DNA of 64,000 nucleotides, taken from Aquabacterium sp. OR-4 (GTDB lineage: Bacteria > Pseudomonadota > Gammaproteobacteria > Burkholderiales > Burkholderiaceae_C). Below, in pieces: positions 16,569-25,199 of this stretch. The DNA lies in NCBI RefSeq assembly GCF_025290835.2, contig NZ_JAOCQD020000002.1, forward strand, positions 1,116,001 through 1,180,000, given 5' to 3'. The notes beneath the pieces are model-generated. The model searched no databases, had not been told where the DNA came from, and saw only the letters and a program-made list of their open reading frames with translations. Numbering within the stretch: position 1 is the stretch's first letter; each line of letters opens with the position of its first letter. A program made the translations under genes and the position numbers.

Positions 16569-17528
16569 TCAGGCCTCCTGGCCGGTGGTGGCGCCGGCGC
16601 CCGCGTGGCGGGCGATGTCGGCCACGGCGGCGTCGTGGTGGTGGGCCAGGTAGTGCTCGGCGATCTCGCGGCCGGTGGTCAGCCACACGCCGCTGTGCCC
16701 GGTGATGTGCGCCAGCGCATCCTCGAAGGCCTTGAGCCGGTGTGGGCAGCCCACCTGGTAGTTGTGGGTGGGGATGCACATCACCGTGCCCGAATCGGCG
16801 CCCTCGGCATACAGCCGGTCGAAGCTGCCCTTGATCATCTGGCCGTAGCGCCGCGGCTCGACCTTGTTGACCACATAGGCGATGGTGTCGTTGAGCTCCA
16901 GCGAGTAAGGCACCGACACGAAGCGCTGTCCGCCACGCACCTGCAGCGGCGTGGGCTGGTCGTCATGGAACAGGTCGCAGCTGTAGCGGCCACCCAGCTC
17001 GGCGAACAGATCGAGCGTGAGCTCGCTGTGCGACAGCGCCGGCGCCAGGTAGCCCGCCGGGCGGCGGCCGGCATGGCGCTCGATGGTGTCCATCGACTCC
17101 AGGATCATCGCCCGCTCCTGGGCCTCGGACATGCCGTAGGTGTAGCGCGTGTTGTAGATGCCGTGGCTGAAGAACTCCCAGTCGCGCTCGCGGCACATCG
17201 CGATGATCTCGGGATGGTGGATGCACAGCGCGGTGGACAGCGAGATCGAGCCGCGCAGGCCGTACTTGTCCAGCAGCGCCATCTGCCGCATGTGGCCGAC
17301 GCGGTTGCCGTAGTCGCGGATCGAGTAGCCGGGCACCGCCGGGTACGGATGCGGCCAGGCCGCGCGCTGCGGGTTGAGCGGCGGGTCGAGCTCGTAGAAC
17401 TCGATGTTCGGCGCCACCCACACGGCAATGCGCGCGCCGCCGGGCCAGCTGATGCGCGGCCGCCCGGCGTAGGGCCAGTAGCCATAGTGGCCGGTGTCTT
17501 CGCGGCGCGGGGCCGCCGGCGCGTTCAT
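16569..17528 (-). CDS. Polysaccharide deacetylase-fold protein (PuuE/imidase-like) 2
   Basis: 319 residues. The layout matches its neighbour: RISWPGGARIAVWVAPNIEF, YSIRDYGNRVGHMRQM, EFFSHGIYNTRYTYGM and PTHNYQVGCPHRLKAF. Its start overlaps the stop of the isochorismatase-fold amidase gene by 4 nt (ATGA). It is related to, but clearly distinct from, the proteins at 15640-16566 and 62150-63061, and the two adjacent copies may form a hetero-oligomer or act on different ring substrates. Cytoplasmic. The pairing with an amidase of the N-carbamoylsarcosine/maleamate type suggests ring opening followed by release of ammonia. True substrate unknown. Confidence 0.85.
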   Translation of the reverse strand: MNAPAAPRREDTGHYGYWPYAGRPRISWPGGARIAVWVAPNIEFYELDPPLNPQRAAWPHPYPAVPGYSIRDYGNRVGHMRQMALLDKYGLRGSISLSTALCIHHPEIIAMCRERDWEFFSHGIYNTRYTYGMSEAQERAMILESMDTIERHAGRRPAGYLAPALSHSELTLDLFAELGGRYSCDLFHDDQPTPLQVRGGQRFVSVPYSLELNDTIAYVVNKVEPRRYGQMIKGSFDRLYAEGADSGTVMCIPTHNYQVGCPHRLKAFEDALAHITGHSGVWLTTGREIAEHYLAHHHDAAVADIARHAGAGATTGQEA

Positions 17529-18199
17529 GCCGCGCTCCGCTGGCCGTCCAGCCAGGCCAGCGTGTCGGCCACATCCACCACGTCAGCGTATTTCAGCATC
17601 AGGTCGGTGAGGTTGGCGAAGTGGTAGGACTCATGCTTGTCGGCCACGCACTGCTCGGGCACGATGGTGCGGTAGCCGCGCGACAGCGAATCCACCGCCG
17701 CGGCACGCACACAGCCCGAGGTGGAGCCGCCGGTGATGACCACCGTGTCGACCTGGTGCCACACCAGCAGCGATTGCAGCGGCGTCTCGAAGAACGGGCT
17801 GGGCATGCGCTTGCAGTACACCAGGTCGCGGCCGTGCTGGATCTCGCAGCGCTCGTCGAACTGCGCGCGGCGCGAGCCGTGCTTGATGTTCTGCAGCGAG
17901 TCCGGCGTGTGGGTGCGGGTACCCCAGACGCCGGCGTCCTCGGCCGACTCGGCATAGGCCACATGCGTCCACACCACCGGCCAGCTCAGCGCGCGAAAGC
18001 GCTGCGCGAGCTGGTTCACATGCGCGATCTGGCGTGGGTCGGTTTCATAGGCGGTCTTGAACTCGTCCACCCGGGTGTAGGCGCACTGGAAGTCGATGTT
18101 CACCAGCGCTGCCTTGCGGCCGTAGCCGAAACGCGCGCGCTGGGGGTTGGACTTCACCTCGGCCCAGATCTGGCGCGCGGTCTTGTCGGAGGTTTCCAT
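17525..18199 (-). CDS. Isochorismatase-fold amidohydrolase (half-amidase candidate)
   Basis: 224 residues. The cysteine hydrolase triad is complete: Asp36 (ALVNIDFQCAY), Lys130 (LVYCKRMPSPFF) and Cys163 (ITGGSTSGCVRA). The GGSTSGCVRA pattern, preceded by cis-peptide Gly residues, is that of N-carbamoylsarcosine amidase and maleamate amidohydrolase (NicF) relatives, which hydrolyse a linear amide to acid and ammonia. It is the first gene of the tightly packed operon running down to 11418, with a good promoter candidate at 18236-18264. In the proposed scheme it would turn the half-amide produced by the PuuE-like proteins into a dicarboxylate. A paralogue lies at 35274-35954. Confidence 0.9.
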   Translation of the reverse strand: METSDKTARQIWAEVKSNPQRARFGYGRKAALVNIDFQCAYTRVDEFKTAYETDPRQIAHVNQLAQRFRALSWPVVWTHVAYAESAEDAGVWGTRTHTPDSLQNIKHGSRRAQFDERCEIQHGRDLVYCKRMPSPFFETPLQSLLVWHQVDTVVITGGSTSGCVRAAAVDSLSRGYRTIVPEQCVADKHESYHFANLTDLMLKYADVVDVADTLAWLDGQRSAA

Positions 18200-18235
18200 C
18201 GTCGGCGGTGTCGGGGGTTGATGTCACTGGCTGCC

Positions 18236-18264
18236 ACGATAGGCCGGGCGCTGCGCGCGCCCAA
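18236..18264 (-). promoter_or_regulatory. Candidate sigma-70 promoter of the 11418-18199 operon
   Basis: On the minus strand TTGGGC (18264-18259) and TATCGT (18241-18236) are separated by exactly 17 bp, and the -10 box ends 36 bp before the ATG of the first gene. This is the best-spaced promoter I found in the window. It is a by-eye call. Confidence 0.45.
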
Positions 18265-18324
18265 TCGCCGTTGCGCCGCTGGTCGCCCCGTGAACAGTCG
18301 CTTCCCGACACCCTGCCGCGCCGC

Positions 18325-19506
18325 TCAGACCGCCAGCGGCAGGCCGGCCACGTCGAAGTCGAACTCGGCAAAGTCGTCACGCGGCACCGGGCCCGGATCG
18401 GGCGCATCCACCGGATGGTTGTGGATGCGCAGGCCATGCGCATCCGAGCGCCGCACCGTGGTGGTGGCCCGCTCGTAGCGCAGGCGCTCATAGCAGGCCA
18501 GTGCATCGCCGACATCGGTCACGCCGGCCAGCGCCCGCGCCATCAGCACGCCGTCCTCGATGGCCATGGCAGCCCCCTGCCCCAGGAAAGGCAGCATCGG
18601 GTGCGCGGCATCGCCAATCAGGCTCACACGGCCCACTTGCCAGCGCGGCAGGGCGGCGCGCCCGAACAGGCCCCACTTGAACGCGCCGCAACGCGCCATG
18701 GCCTGGAACAGGTCGTCGGCCACCGCATGCCAGCCGCTGAAGGTGTCGCGCAGCTCCTGCGGATCGGCCGGGCTCGACCAGCCTTCGTCCACCCAGCGGT
18801 CGATGCGGGCGAAAGCCACGACGTTCATGGCGTCGAGGCCGCGCACGCGATAGCGCAGCAGCGAGGTCTGCGGGCCCAGGTAGACCGCGGTGTCGGGCTG
18901 CTGATCGGGGTAGCGCAGCTCGCTCATCGGCACCACGCCGCGCCAGGCCACATAGCCGGTGAAGCTCGGCCCACCCTCGCCATGCAATGCCTGCCGCACT
19001 GCCGAGCGCACACCGTCGGCGCCAATCAGCGCACGGCCGCTGAACCGCCCGGCCGCCGTCTCCAACTGCACCGCGGCGTCATCCTGCGCCAGTCCGGTGA
19101 CCCGGGCACCCAGCACCAGGGCGTCGGGCTTCAGGGCCTGCACCGCCTGCACCAGCAACTGGTGCAGATCGGCACGCAGCAGTTGCAGGTAGGGCTTGCC
19201 CCAGCGCCGCTCCATCTCGTCGCCCATGGCGTAGGCGTTCAGTTCGGCACCCGTGCGGTAGTGCAGCATGGCCGCCAGGGCCGGACGGTTGGCCACATCG
19301 CGCAAGGCTTCGGCCAGGCCCAGGCTGTCGAGCGCGCGCACGGCATTGGGCGCCAGCGAGACCGCCGCACCCACCTCGCGCAGCTCGGCGGCCTGCTCGA
19401 ACACGCGCACCGGCACGCCGGCACGCAACAGGCCCAGCGCGGTGCACAGCCCGGCGATACCGGCTCCGGCGATGAGCACCGGGGCTTGCCCGTCGGTGGC
19501 GCTCAT
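18325..19506 (-). CDS. FAD-dependent aromatic/heterocycle monooxygenase
   Basis: 393 residues of the PHBH-type single-component flavoprotein hydroxylases. The dinucleotide fold LIAGAGIAGLCTALGLLRAG is at the start, the DG motif ALIGADGVRSAVR near residue 165 and the FAD ribityl motif LIGDAAHPMLPFLGQGAAMAIED near 295. Closest by feel are salicylate and 6-hydroxynicotinate 3-monooxygenases, which hydroxylate or decarboxylatively hydroxylate a ring with NAD(P)H and O2. The start overlaps the stop of the small protein upstream (ATGA), so it forms a translational unit with the methyltransferase module 19503-21115. Ring substrate not deducible. Confidence 0.9.
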   Translation of the reverse strand: MSATDGQAPVLIAGAGIAGLCTALGLLRAGVPVRVFEQAAELREVGAAVSLAPNAVRALDSLGLAEALRDVANRPALAAMLHYRTGAELNAYAMGDEMERRWGKPYLQLLRADLHQLLVQAVQALKPDALVLGARVTGLAQDDAAVQLETAAGRFSGRALIGADGVRSAVRQALHGEGGPSFTGYVAWRGVVPMSELRYPDQQPDTAVYLGPQTSLLRYRVRGLDAMNVVAFARIDRWVDEGWSSPADPQELRDTFSGWHAVADDLFQAMARCGAFKWGLFGRAALPRWQVGRVSLIGDAAHPMLPFLGQGAAMAIEDGVLMARALAGVTDVGDALACYERLRYERATTTVRRSDAHGLRIHNHPVDAPDPGPVPRDDFAEFDFDVAGLPLAV

Positions 19507-19859
19507 GCTTGGGCCGTTTCGGAGATCACCCGGTCATAGCGCGCCTGGCTGTCGGCCTCGGCCAGCTCCTGGCCCTCCTTGCGCACCAGGTAGTACAGCC
19601 GCTCCAGCAGCTGCTGGCGGCGCTGCTCGCGGGCATCCAGTGCCGGCTGATCCAGCACCAGCGCGTCCACCTCGGCCGCCAGGTCGATGCCGCGGGCCTT
19701 GGACACACGCTCGATGGCGTCCACCCGGTCGGCCAGCACGTGCAGCTCCTGGGCCAGCACCACGATCATCGACATCGCCTGGTCGAGGCCCGGCGTGGCA
19801 TAGAACTGCGGGCGCTTGCCGCGGGCGTGGCGCTGGGCCTTCAGTTGGTCGGCGCTCAT
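19503..19859 (-). CDS. Small helical partner of methyltransferase (copy A)
   Basis: 118 residues, no family I can name. It begins with a basic stretch (RHARGKRPQFYATPG), then two long amphipathic helices rich in Leu, Glu and Ala (MSMIVVLAQELHVLADRVDAIERV and QRRQQLLERLYYLVRKEGQEL split across residues 29-52 and 78-98), suggesting a coiled coil or helical hairpin. Overlaps by 4 nt with genes on both sides. A recognisable homologue, in the same order after a homologous methyltransferase, is at 53699-54061: both share KRP.F, a V.QEL.V...R.D..ER pattern and a charged tail. That conserved pairing argues for a real accessory subunit or scaffold. Confidence 0.8.
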   Translation of the reverse strand: MSADQLKAQRHARGKRPQFYATPGLDQAMSMIVVLAQELHVLADRVDAIERVSKARGIDLAAEVDALVLDQPALDAREQRRQQLLERLYYLVRKEGQELAEADSQARYDRVISETAQA

Positions 19860-21115
19860 GCGGTCACCGCCTTCTCATCGGCCTGGCCCGCCTGGGCCGG
19901 CGCGGCCGGCTTGTGCGCGATCAACACCTCCCAGCCGCCGCCGGGTGCGAACTCGCCGGCGGTGAATTCACGCTCGGCCACGGCACTGGCCGAGGCATCG
20001 GTGTAGCCGGCGGCGCCTTGCGCGGCCGACTCCAGGATGGCCATGGGCGCGGTGGCAAAGCGCACCTGCTCACGCGCAAAGCCGGCATCCACCGCCAGCT
20101 GGATCTGGTCCAGATCGCGCATCGCACCCCAGAACGGCTCGTTGTTGTACCAGGTCTCGTTGTCGAGGATGAACTGGGTGAAGGGGTCCATGAGGTCGAA
20201 GGGCGGCAGGTCGGCGTGGATCACATAGCCGCCCGCCGCGAGCAGGCGGTGGCATTCCTTGACGATGCGCGGCATGGCACGGCCGCTGGTCTCGTGCATC
20301 AGGATGTGGCTGACGATCAGGTCGAAGTGGCCATCGGGAAAGTCGGTCTGCTCGGCGTTCATCTGCGCGAAGTTCACCGCCACACCCAGCGCCGCCGCAC
20401 GCGCGTGGCCGTAGCGCACCACCGGCGCACCCACGTCGATGCCCCACACCTCGGCGTCGGGGAACAGTTGCTTGTAGGGCAGCGTGGAGTGGCCCACGGT
20501 GCAGCCCATGTCGAGGATGCGGCGCGGCTTGAAGCCCGGCAGCTGGCGCTGGATGTAGTTGCACACCGAGCGGCCCATGTCGTCGTTCAGCGGGCCGGCG
20601 AAGCCCATGCCATAGAGGTAGGCGCCACGGTCGTACAGCGCCGCCACGCTGATGTCGCCAGGCACCAGCTCGCTGGCATAACCGCCGGGCATGCAGTGGA
20701 TGTCCAGCGCGGTGACGTAGCGCGGCGGCTCGAAGCCGGCATCGATGCGCAAGGTGGCCGAGCCCTCGGCCGACAGCGCCTGGGCACGCTCGTTGAGCAC
20801 CGGCAGCTGGCGCTCCACCGAGTCGATCACCGAGTTCCACAGCAGCTCCTGCGAGATGCGGTTGAGCGCGGCGTAGTGCTGGAAGTACGGATCGGTCACC
20901 ATGGCGGCGCGGATCTCGCGGCGGTCGCGCGCCGGGTGGCCGGTGTCGCGCTCGTAGGCCGGCGCGGCGCGGCGCTGGAAGGCCGGCTGCAGCCCCGGCA
21001 GCAGCCCCTGCTGCACGAAGTGCTTGAGGCTCTTGGAAAACTCCTGCCGCGCGGCCTCGTCATGGCTGGCCACGGGCAACATCGCGTGGGGTGCTTGCTG
21101 GAAGGTGTTGAGCAC
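19856..21115 (-). CDS. SAM-dependent methyltransferase of an unassigned family (copy A)
   Basis: 419 residues from GTG 21115, preceded at 6 bp by a strong AGGAGA site. The N-terminal 170 residues are family specific and hold ALDIHCMPGGYASEL; then comes the class I Rossmann domain with RRILDMGCTVGHSTLPYKQLFP near residue 200, acidic GIDVGAPVVRYGH, and a late motif ETWYNNEPFWGAM. Compared with ordinary type 11/UbiE methyltransferases (about 250 residues) it carries a long extra N-terminal domain. It shares the HCMPG, GCTVGHS and YNNEPFW blocks with the paralogue at 54058-55290. Each is followed by a small helical protein. Methyl acceptor unknown; cytoplasmic. Confidence 0.85.
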   Translation of the reverse strand: MLNTFQQAPHAMLPVASHDEAARQEFSKSLKHFVQQGLLPGLQPAFQRRAAPAYERDTGHPARDRREIRAAMVTDPYFQHYAALNRISQELLWNSVIDSVERQLPVLNERAQALSAEGSATLRIDAGFEPPRYVTALDIHCMPGGYASELVPGDISVAALYDRGAYLYGMGFAGPLNDDMGRSVCNYIQRQLPGFKPRRILDMGCTVGHSTLPYKQLFPDAEVWGIDVGAPVVRYGHARAAALGVAVNFAQMNAEQTDFPDGHFDLIVSHILMHETSGRAMPRIVKECHRLLAAGGYVIHADLPPFDLMDPFTQFILDNETWYNNEPFWGAMRDLDQIQLAVDAGFAREQVRFATAPMAILESAAQGAAGYTDASASAVAEREFTAGEFAPGGGWEVLIAHKPAAPAQAGQADEKAVTA

Positions 21116-21370
21116 GGCGTCTCTCCTGTAACTCGGTGCGTGCGCGCTGCGCCGGCCAGGGCCGCAGCGACGGCGGCCGTGGGGCCGTGCGGGTCAATGT
21201 AGGCAGACGCGCCGCGTCCTGCAGGCCGGCATCGGGGCGTGGTCACCTGCCGGATAGCGGCGGCGCTGTTCAAGCTGCGAGCAGGCGGCACCCATGCCCT
21301 GGCCTGCACCGCCACCAGCCGCTAGCCTGCAGGCCCTGCCCGCCACTGCGCCCATCGCTCCACCCTGTCC
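21116..21370. promoter_or_regulatory. Divergent intergenic region, methyltransferase A / FAD oxidase
   Basis: 255 bp between divergent starts. On the minus strand a -10-like TACATT lies at 21201-21196; on the plus strand TAGCCT lies at 21323-21328, 42 bp before the oxidase ATG. No convincing -35 partners are visible. Both promoters should be here, but the boxes are tentative. Confidence 0.3.
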
Positions 21371-23005
21371 ATGAACAGCACCGCTCCGCCCCCTGAGATT
21401 CACCTTCGACTGATCCAGGCGCTGCGCGAATCGCTCGGCGACAGCGCAGTGAGCACCGATGACGCGCACCTGAACCTGCTGGCCCACGATGTCTACGGCC
21501 GCGGCGCACCCGCACTGGCGGCATTGCGGCCCGGCAACGTGGCGGCCCTGCGGTCGGCCGTGCGGCTGTGCGCGGCGGCCCGTGTGGCCATGGTGCCGCG
21601 CGGCGGCGGGGCCTCGTACACCGACGGCTACCTGCTCGCCACGGGCGGCCATGTGCTGGTCGACACCGGGGCCCTGCAGCACATCGAGGTGGACACCGAC
21701 AACGCCCAGGTCACCGTGGGCGCGGGCGTCACCTGGGCCGCGCTGCGCGAGCGGCTGGCACCGCTGGGCCTGCGCACGCCGTTCTGGGGCCCGTTCTCGG
21801 GCCTGGTGGCCACGGTTGGCGGCAGCGTCAGCCAGAACTCGATCAGCCATGGCAGCGCCAGCCACGGCATCACCGCGCAGTCGGTGCTGTCGGTGGACGT
21901 GGTGCTGGCCTCGGGCGAGCTGCTGCGCACGGGGCTGTCGCCGGCCACCCGGCACTTCGGACCCGATTTGACCGGCCTGTTCACCGGCGACTGTGGCGCC
22001 CTGGGCATCAAGGCCGCCATCTGCCTGCCGCTGATCGCCGCGCGCAGCGACTTCGAGGCCCTGTCGTTTGCGTTCGGGAACTTCGCCAGTTTCCATGCCG
22101 CACTGCGCAGTGCCGCGCGCGAGGGTCTGGAGGACGAGAGCTTCGGCCTGGATCGCGCGCTGTCGCAAGGTCAGATCGGCAAGCAGTCGTCGCTGGCTGC
22201 GCGGCTGGGCATTGCCCGCCAGGTGCTGGCCGCCGCCCCGGGCGTGGGCGCCGGACTGCGCCAGCTGCTGCGCATGGCGCTGGCCGGTGAGAAGGTGCTG
22301 GGCCTGGGCGAGTACATGGCGCACTTCATCGTCGAAGGCTGCGATGCCGACGATGCCCGCGCCAAGGCGCGGCGCCTGCGACGCCTGATGGCGGCGAGCG
22401 CAGGCCGCGAGATCGCCAACACCGTGCCCGGCTTCGTGCGTGCCCTGCCCTTTGCGCCGCTGAGCAACATCCTGGGGCCGCGCGGCGAGCGCTGGGTGCC
22501 GCTGCACGGCATCGTGCCGCACGCCGCGGTGGCCGCCTGCCATGCCGAGCTGCAGGCCCTGTGGGACGCCCACCGCGACGAGATGCAGCACCTGGGCGTG
22601 TGGCACGGCACCATGTTCTGCACCGTGGGCAGCAGCGGCCTGCTCTACGAGATCGCACTTTACTGGCCCGACATCTGCACGCCCTATCATGAAGCCACGC
22701 TGCCGCCCGAACACTGGCAGCAGATCCGCCGCTACCCTGCCGACCCGCAAGCCGCCGCCCTGGTGGCGCGGCTGAAGCACGAACTCATCGCCTTGTTTGC
22801 CCGCCATGAGGCCGCACACTTCCAGATCGGTCGCGCCTACCCCTACGCCACGCGCCTGTCGGCTCCGGCCCTGAACTTGCTGGAGGCCCTGAAGCAGGCC
22901 CTCGATCCCCACCACCTGATGAACCCTGGTGCGCTGGGCCTGTCCGCGGACGCACCGCATGCGGTCGCTGCCGCCGTGATCGAGCCGCTGCGACCAGCGG
23001 CCTGA
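21371..23005 (+). CDS. FAD-binding PCMH-type oxidase/dehydrogenase (copy A)
   Basis: 544 residues of the VAO/GlcD group. The PCMH FAD domain is clear: MVPRGGGASYTDGYLL near residue 75, GLRTPFWGPFSGLVATVGG near 135 and GDCGALGIKAA near 205; the C-terminal substrate domain ends with DPHHLMNPGALG, the usual closing motif of FAD-linked oxidases. Such enzymes oxidise hydroxy acids, alcohols or amines, or reductively cleave bonds, with FAD bound covalently or not. No signal peptide. A paralogue sharing GLRTPFWGP, GDCGALG and a MNPG ending is at 44772-46385. First gene of a plus-strand operon with an MFS transporter, an IclR regulator and an MmgE/PrpD protein. Confidence 0.9.
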   Translation: MNSTAPPPEIHLRLIQALRESLGDSAVSTDDAHLNLLAHDVYGRGAPALAALRPGNVAALRSAVRLCAAARVAMVPRGGGASYTDGYLLATGGHVLVDTGALQHIEVDTDNAQVTVGAGVTWAALRERLAPLGLRTPFWGPFSGLVATVGGSVSQNSISHGSASHGITAQSVLSVDVVLASGELLRTGLSPATRHFGPDLTGLFTGDCGALGIKAAICLPLIAARSDFEALSFAFGNFASFHAALRSAAREGLEDESFGLDRALSQGQIGKQSSLAARLGIARQVLAAAPGVGAGLRQLLRMALAGEKVLGLGEYMAHFIVEGCDADDARAKARRLRRLMAASAGREIANTVPGFVRALPFAPLSNILGPRGERWVPLHGIVPHAAVAACHAELQALWDAHRDEMQHLGVWHGTMFCTVGSSGLLYEIALYWPDICTPYHEATLPPEHWQQIRRYPADPQAAALVARLKHELIALFARHEAAHFQIGRAYPYATRLSAPALNLLEALKQALDPHHLMNPGALGLSADAPHAVAAAVIEPLRPAA

Positions 23006-23043
23006 ACCGCCCTCTTCGCCCCTGCCACCGCCTTGCCGTCACC

Positions 23044-24333
23044 ATGTCCGTTGTCGAATCCAGCCGCCACGCCGCACCGTCCACCGCCGCACGCGGCACG
23101 CCCAACGAGTTCCTGCGTGAGCAAGGCTGGCGCGTGGTGCTGGCCGCCTGGTTCGGCATGGCGCTGAGCCTGACCGCGCTGCCGTTCTACTCGCTGGGCG
23201 TCTTCGCCAAACCCCTGGCGCTCGAATTCGGCTGGTCGCGCTCGGTCATCCAGAGCGGCATCACCTTCTCGACGCTGGCCGTCATCTGCAGCGCCTGGGG
23301 CACCGGCTGGCTGATCGACCGCTTTGGCGTGCGGCGCGTGGCGCTGGCCAGTCAGGCGGGTCTGGCACTGGGCTTCGTGGCCATGGCCCTGCAGCAGGGC
23401 AAGCCGCTGTGGTGGCAGGCCAACTGGTTCCTGCTGGCGCTGCTGGGCGTGGGCACCACGCCGCTGACCTGGTCGCGCGGCATCGGTGGCTGGTTCGACA
23501 AGCAGCGCGGCCTGGCCATCGGCGTGGCCCTCAGCGGCACCGGCGCCACGGCACTGATCGCGCCGCCCCTGCTCAATGCGCTGGTGGCTGCGCAGGGCTG
23601 GCGCATGGGCTACCTGGCCATTGCCACCACCATCATCGTGCTCGGCATGCCCACGGTGTGGCTGCTGTTTCGCGATCCACCCGATGCCGCGCGCACTGGC
23701 GCCGCGGGGGCGGCCCGGGCCCATGCGCAAGGCCAGGGCCTGAGCCTGGGCCAGGCCCTGCACACCCGGCACTTCTGGATCATGCTGGTGTCGTTTGCCG
23801 CCATCTCGGCCGCCGTGGCCGGCATGATTCCCAACCTGGTGCCCATGCTCACCGACAGCGGCCTCAGCATGGCCGAGGCGGCAAGCTACGCCAGCCTGCT
23901 GGGCCTGAACGTGATCCTGGGCCGCCTGCTGGCCGGCTGGCTGCTGGATCGCTTCTGGGGGCCGGCCGTGGCACTGGCCTTGCTGATGCCGCCGGCCCTG
24001 GCCTGCTGGCTGTTGGCCAACCAGAGCGCCCCGGCCTTGGCGGTGATGCTCATCGGCCTGGCCGGCGGCGCCGAGTTCGACCTCATCGCCTACCTGTGCC
24101 TGCGCTACTTCGGCACCCGGCAGTACGGCCAGATCTACGCCTGGCAATGGGCCGGTTTCTCGCTGGCCACCGGCCTGGGCCCGATGGCATTCGGCCTGAG
24201 CTTCGACCACACCGGCAGCTACCACCTGGCACTCGGCGTCGCGGGCGGGCTGCTGCTGGCCGGGCCGCTGCTGCTGTTCGCGATGGGCCGCTACCCGACG
24301 TCCTGGCCCCAGGCCGCCCGCCAGGCCCGCTGA
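23044..24333 (+). CDS. MFS transporter
   Basis: 429 residues with about twelve hydrophobic helices and the loop-2/3 signature region LIDRFGVRRVALASQ. The cytoplasmic central loop (about residues 215-235) is Ala/Gly rich. The sequence FGWSRSVIQSGITFS after helix 1 is common in the OFA/monocarboxylate group of MFS carriers, which import organic acids. It follows the FAD oxidase by 38 bp and precedes an IclR regulator, a typical catabolic arrangement in which the permease brings in the inducer or substrate. A related carrier lies at 29214-30488. Direction and cargo are inferred only from context. Confidence 0.9.
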   Translation: MSVVESSRHAAPSTAARGTPNEFLREQGWRVVLAAWFGMALSLTALPFYSLGVFAKPLALEFGWSRSVIQSGITFSTLAVICSAWGTGWLIDRFGVRRVALASQAGLALGFVAMALQQGKPLWWQANWFLLALLGVGTTPLTWSRGIGGWFDKQRGLAIGVALSGTGATALIAPPLLNALVAAQGWRMGYLAIATTIIVLGMPTVWLLFRDPPDAARTGAAGAARAHAQGQGLSLGQALHTRHFWIMLVSFAAISAAVAGMIPNLVPMLTDSGLSMAEAASYASLLGLNVILGRLLAGWLLDRFWGPAVALALLMPPALACWLLANQSAPALAVMLIGLAGGAEFDLIAYLCLRYFGTRQYGQIYAWQWAGFSLATGLGPMAFGLSFDHTGSYHLALGVAGGLLLAGPLLLFAMGRYPTSWPQAARQAR

Positions 24334-24407
24334 ACCTGCACCTACACTGACCAGCCCCACAACCAGCGACCTGGCGCCAGCCGGTCGGCAAGGGCCCCGA
24401 TCGGCGA

Positions 24408-25199
24408 ATGGGCGACCGCGACGACATCAAGTCACTGAAGAAGGCCTTGCGCGCCATCGTGCTGCTCAACCAGGTGGGCGACAGCACCGTGAGCCAGCTG
24501 GCCCAAGGCCTCGACGTTCCCCGTGCCACGGCCTACCGCCTGCTGCAGACGCTGGCCGGCGAAGGCTACGTGGACAAACTGCCGGGCAGCGATCTGTACC
24601 GCCTGACCAGCCAGGTGCGGCGGCTGTCGTCGGGCTTCCAGGATCTGGACCTGCTGCTGGAAATCGCCCAGCCGATGATCGCGACAGCGCAGCAGGAACT
24701 GGGCTGGTCGATCGCACTGAGCACACCGCGCGGCACGCAGATGGTGGTGCGGCTGAACACCGACCACGACTCGCCGCTGGCGCTGATCCGCTACGGCGTC
24801 GGGGCCTCGCTGCCGATCCTGCTGTCGACCTGCGGCTACTGCTATCTGGCGCACCTGAACGATGCCGAACGCGAGGCCGCCATCGACAACAGCCTGCGCA
24901 ACATGGACCCGCGCGCACCGATTCCCTTCGACCGTGAACAGATCGACGCCCTCATCCAGCGCACCCGCAGCGATGGCTACTGCCATCTGGAGTTCGAGCA
25001 CTACCGCGAAGGCAACCTCGGCGTGCCGCTGCTACTTGCGGGTCGTCCGGTGGGCGGCATCGTGATGCGCTACATCAAGTCGACCCTGCGCAACACGAAC
25101 AAGCTGCGCGAGGTCTACGCCCCGCATCTGCAGCGCCTGGCCAGCGACATCGCGCAACGCCATCCGGTGACCCACGCCCTGCAGGACCGCCCGACATGA
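24408..25199 (+). CDS. IclR family transcriptional regulator 1
   Basis: 263 residues: an N-terminal winged helix (ALRAIVLLNQVGDSTVSQLA, then VPRATAYRLLQTLAGEGYV) and a C-terminal effector domain with SLPILLSTCGYCYLAHL and NLGVPLLLAGRPVGGIVMRY. IclR proteins bind a small organic acid or aromatic and control the neighbouring catabolic operon as activator or repressor. A -10-like TACACT is at 24343-24348, suggesting an internal promoter besides read-through from 21371. Its stop overlaps the start of the MmgE/PrpD gene by 4 nt. Likely targets are the divergent operons 18325-21115 and 21371-26455. Confidence 0.9.
   Translation: MGDRDDIKSLKKALRAIVLLNQVGDSTVSQLAQGLDVPRATAYRLLQTLAGEGYVDKLPGSDLYRLTSQVRRLSSGFQDLDLLLEIAQPMIATAQQELGWSIALSTPRGTQMVVRLNTDHDSPLALIRYGVGASLPILLSTCGYCYLAHLNDAEREAAIDNSLRNMDPRAPIPFDREQIDALIQRTRSDGYCHLEFEHYREGNLGVPLLLAGRPVGGIVMRYIKSTLRNTNKLREVYAPHLQRLASDIAQRHPVTHALQDRPT

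Noticed and set aside
19268..21202. A 644-residue plus-strand frame opposite the methyltransferase module
   Set aside because: Antisense shadow; no recognisable domain, and the minus-strand genes have ribosome-binding sites and conserved motifs.
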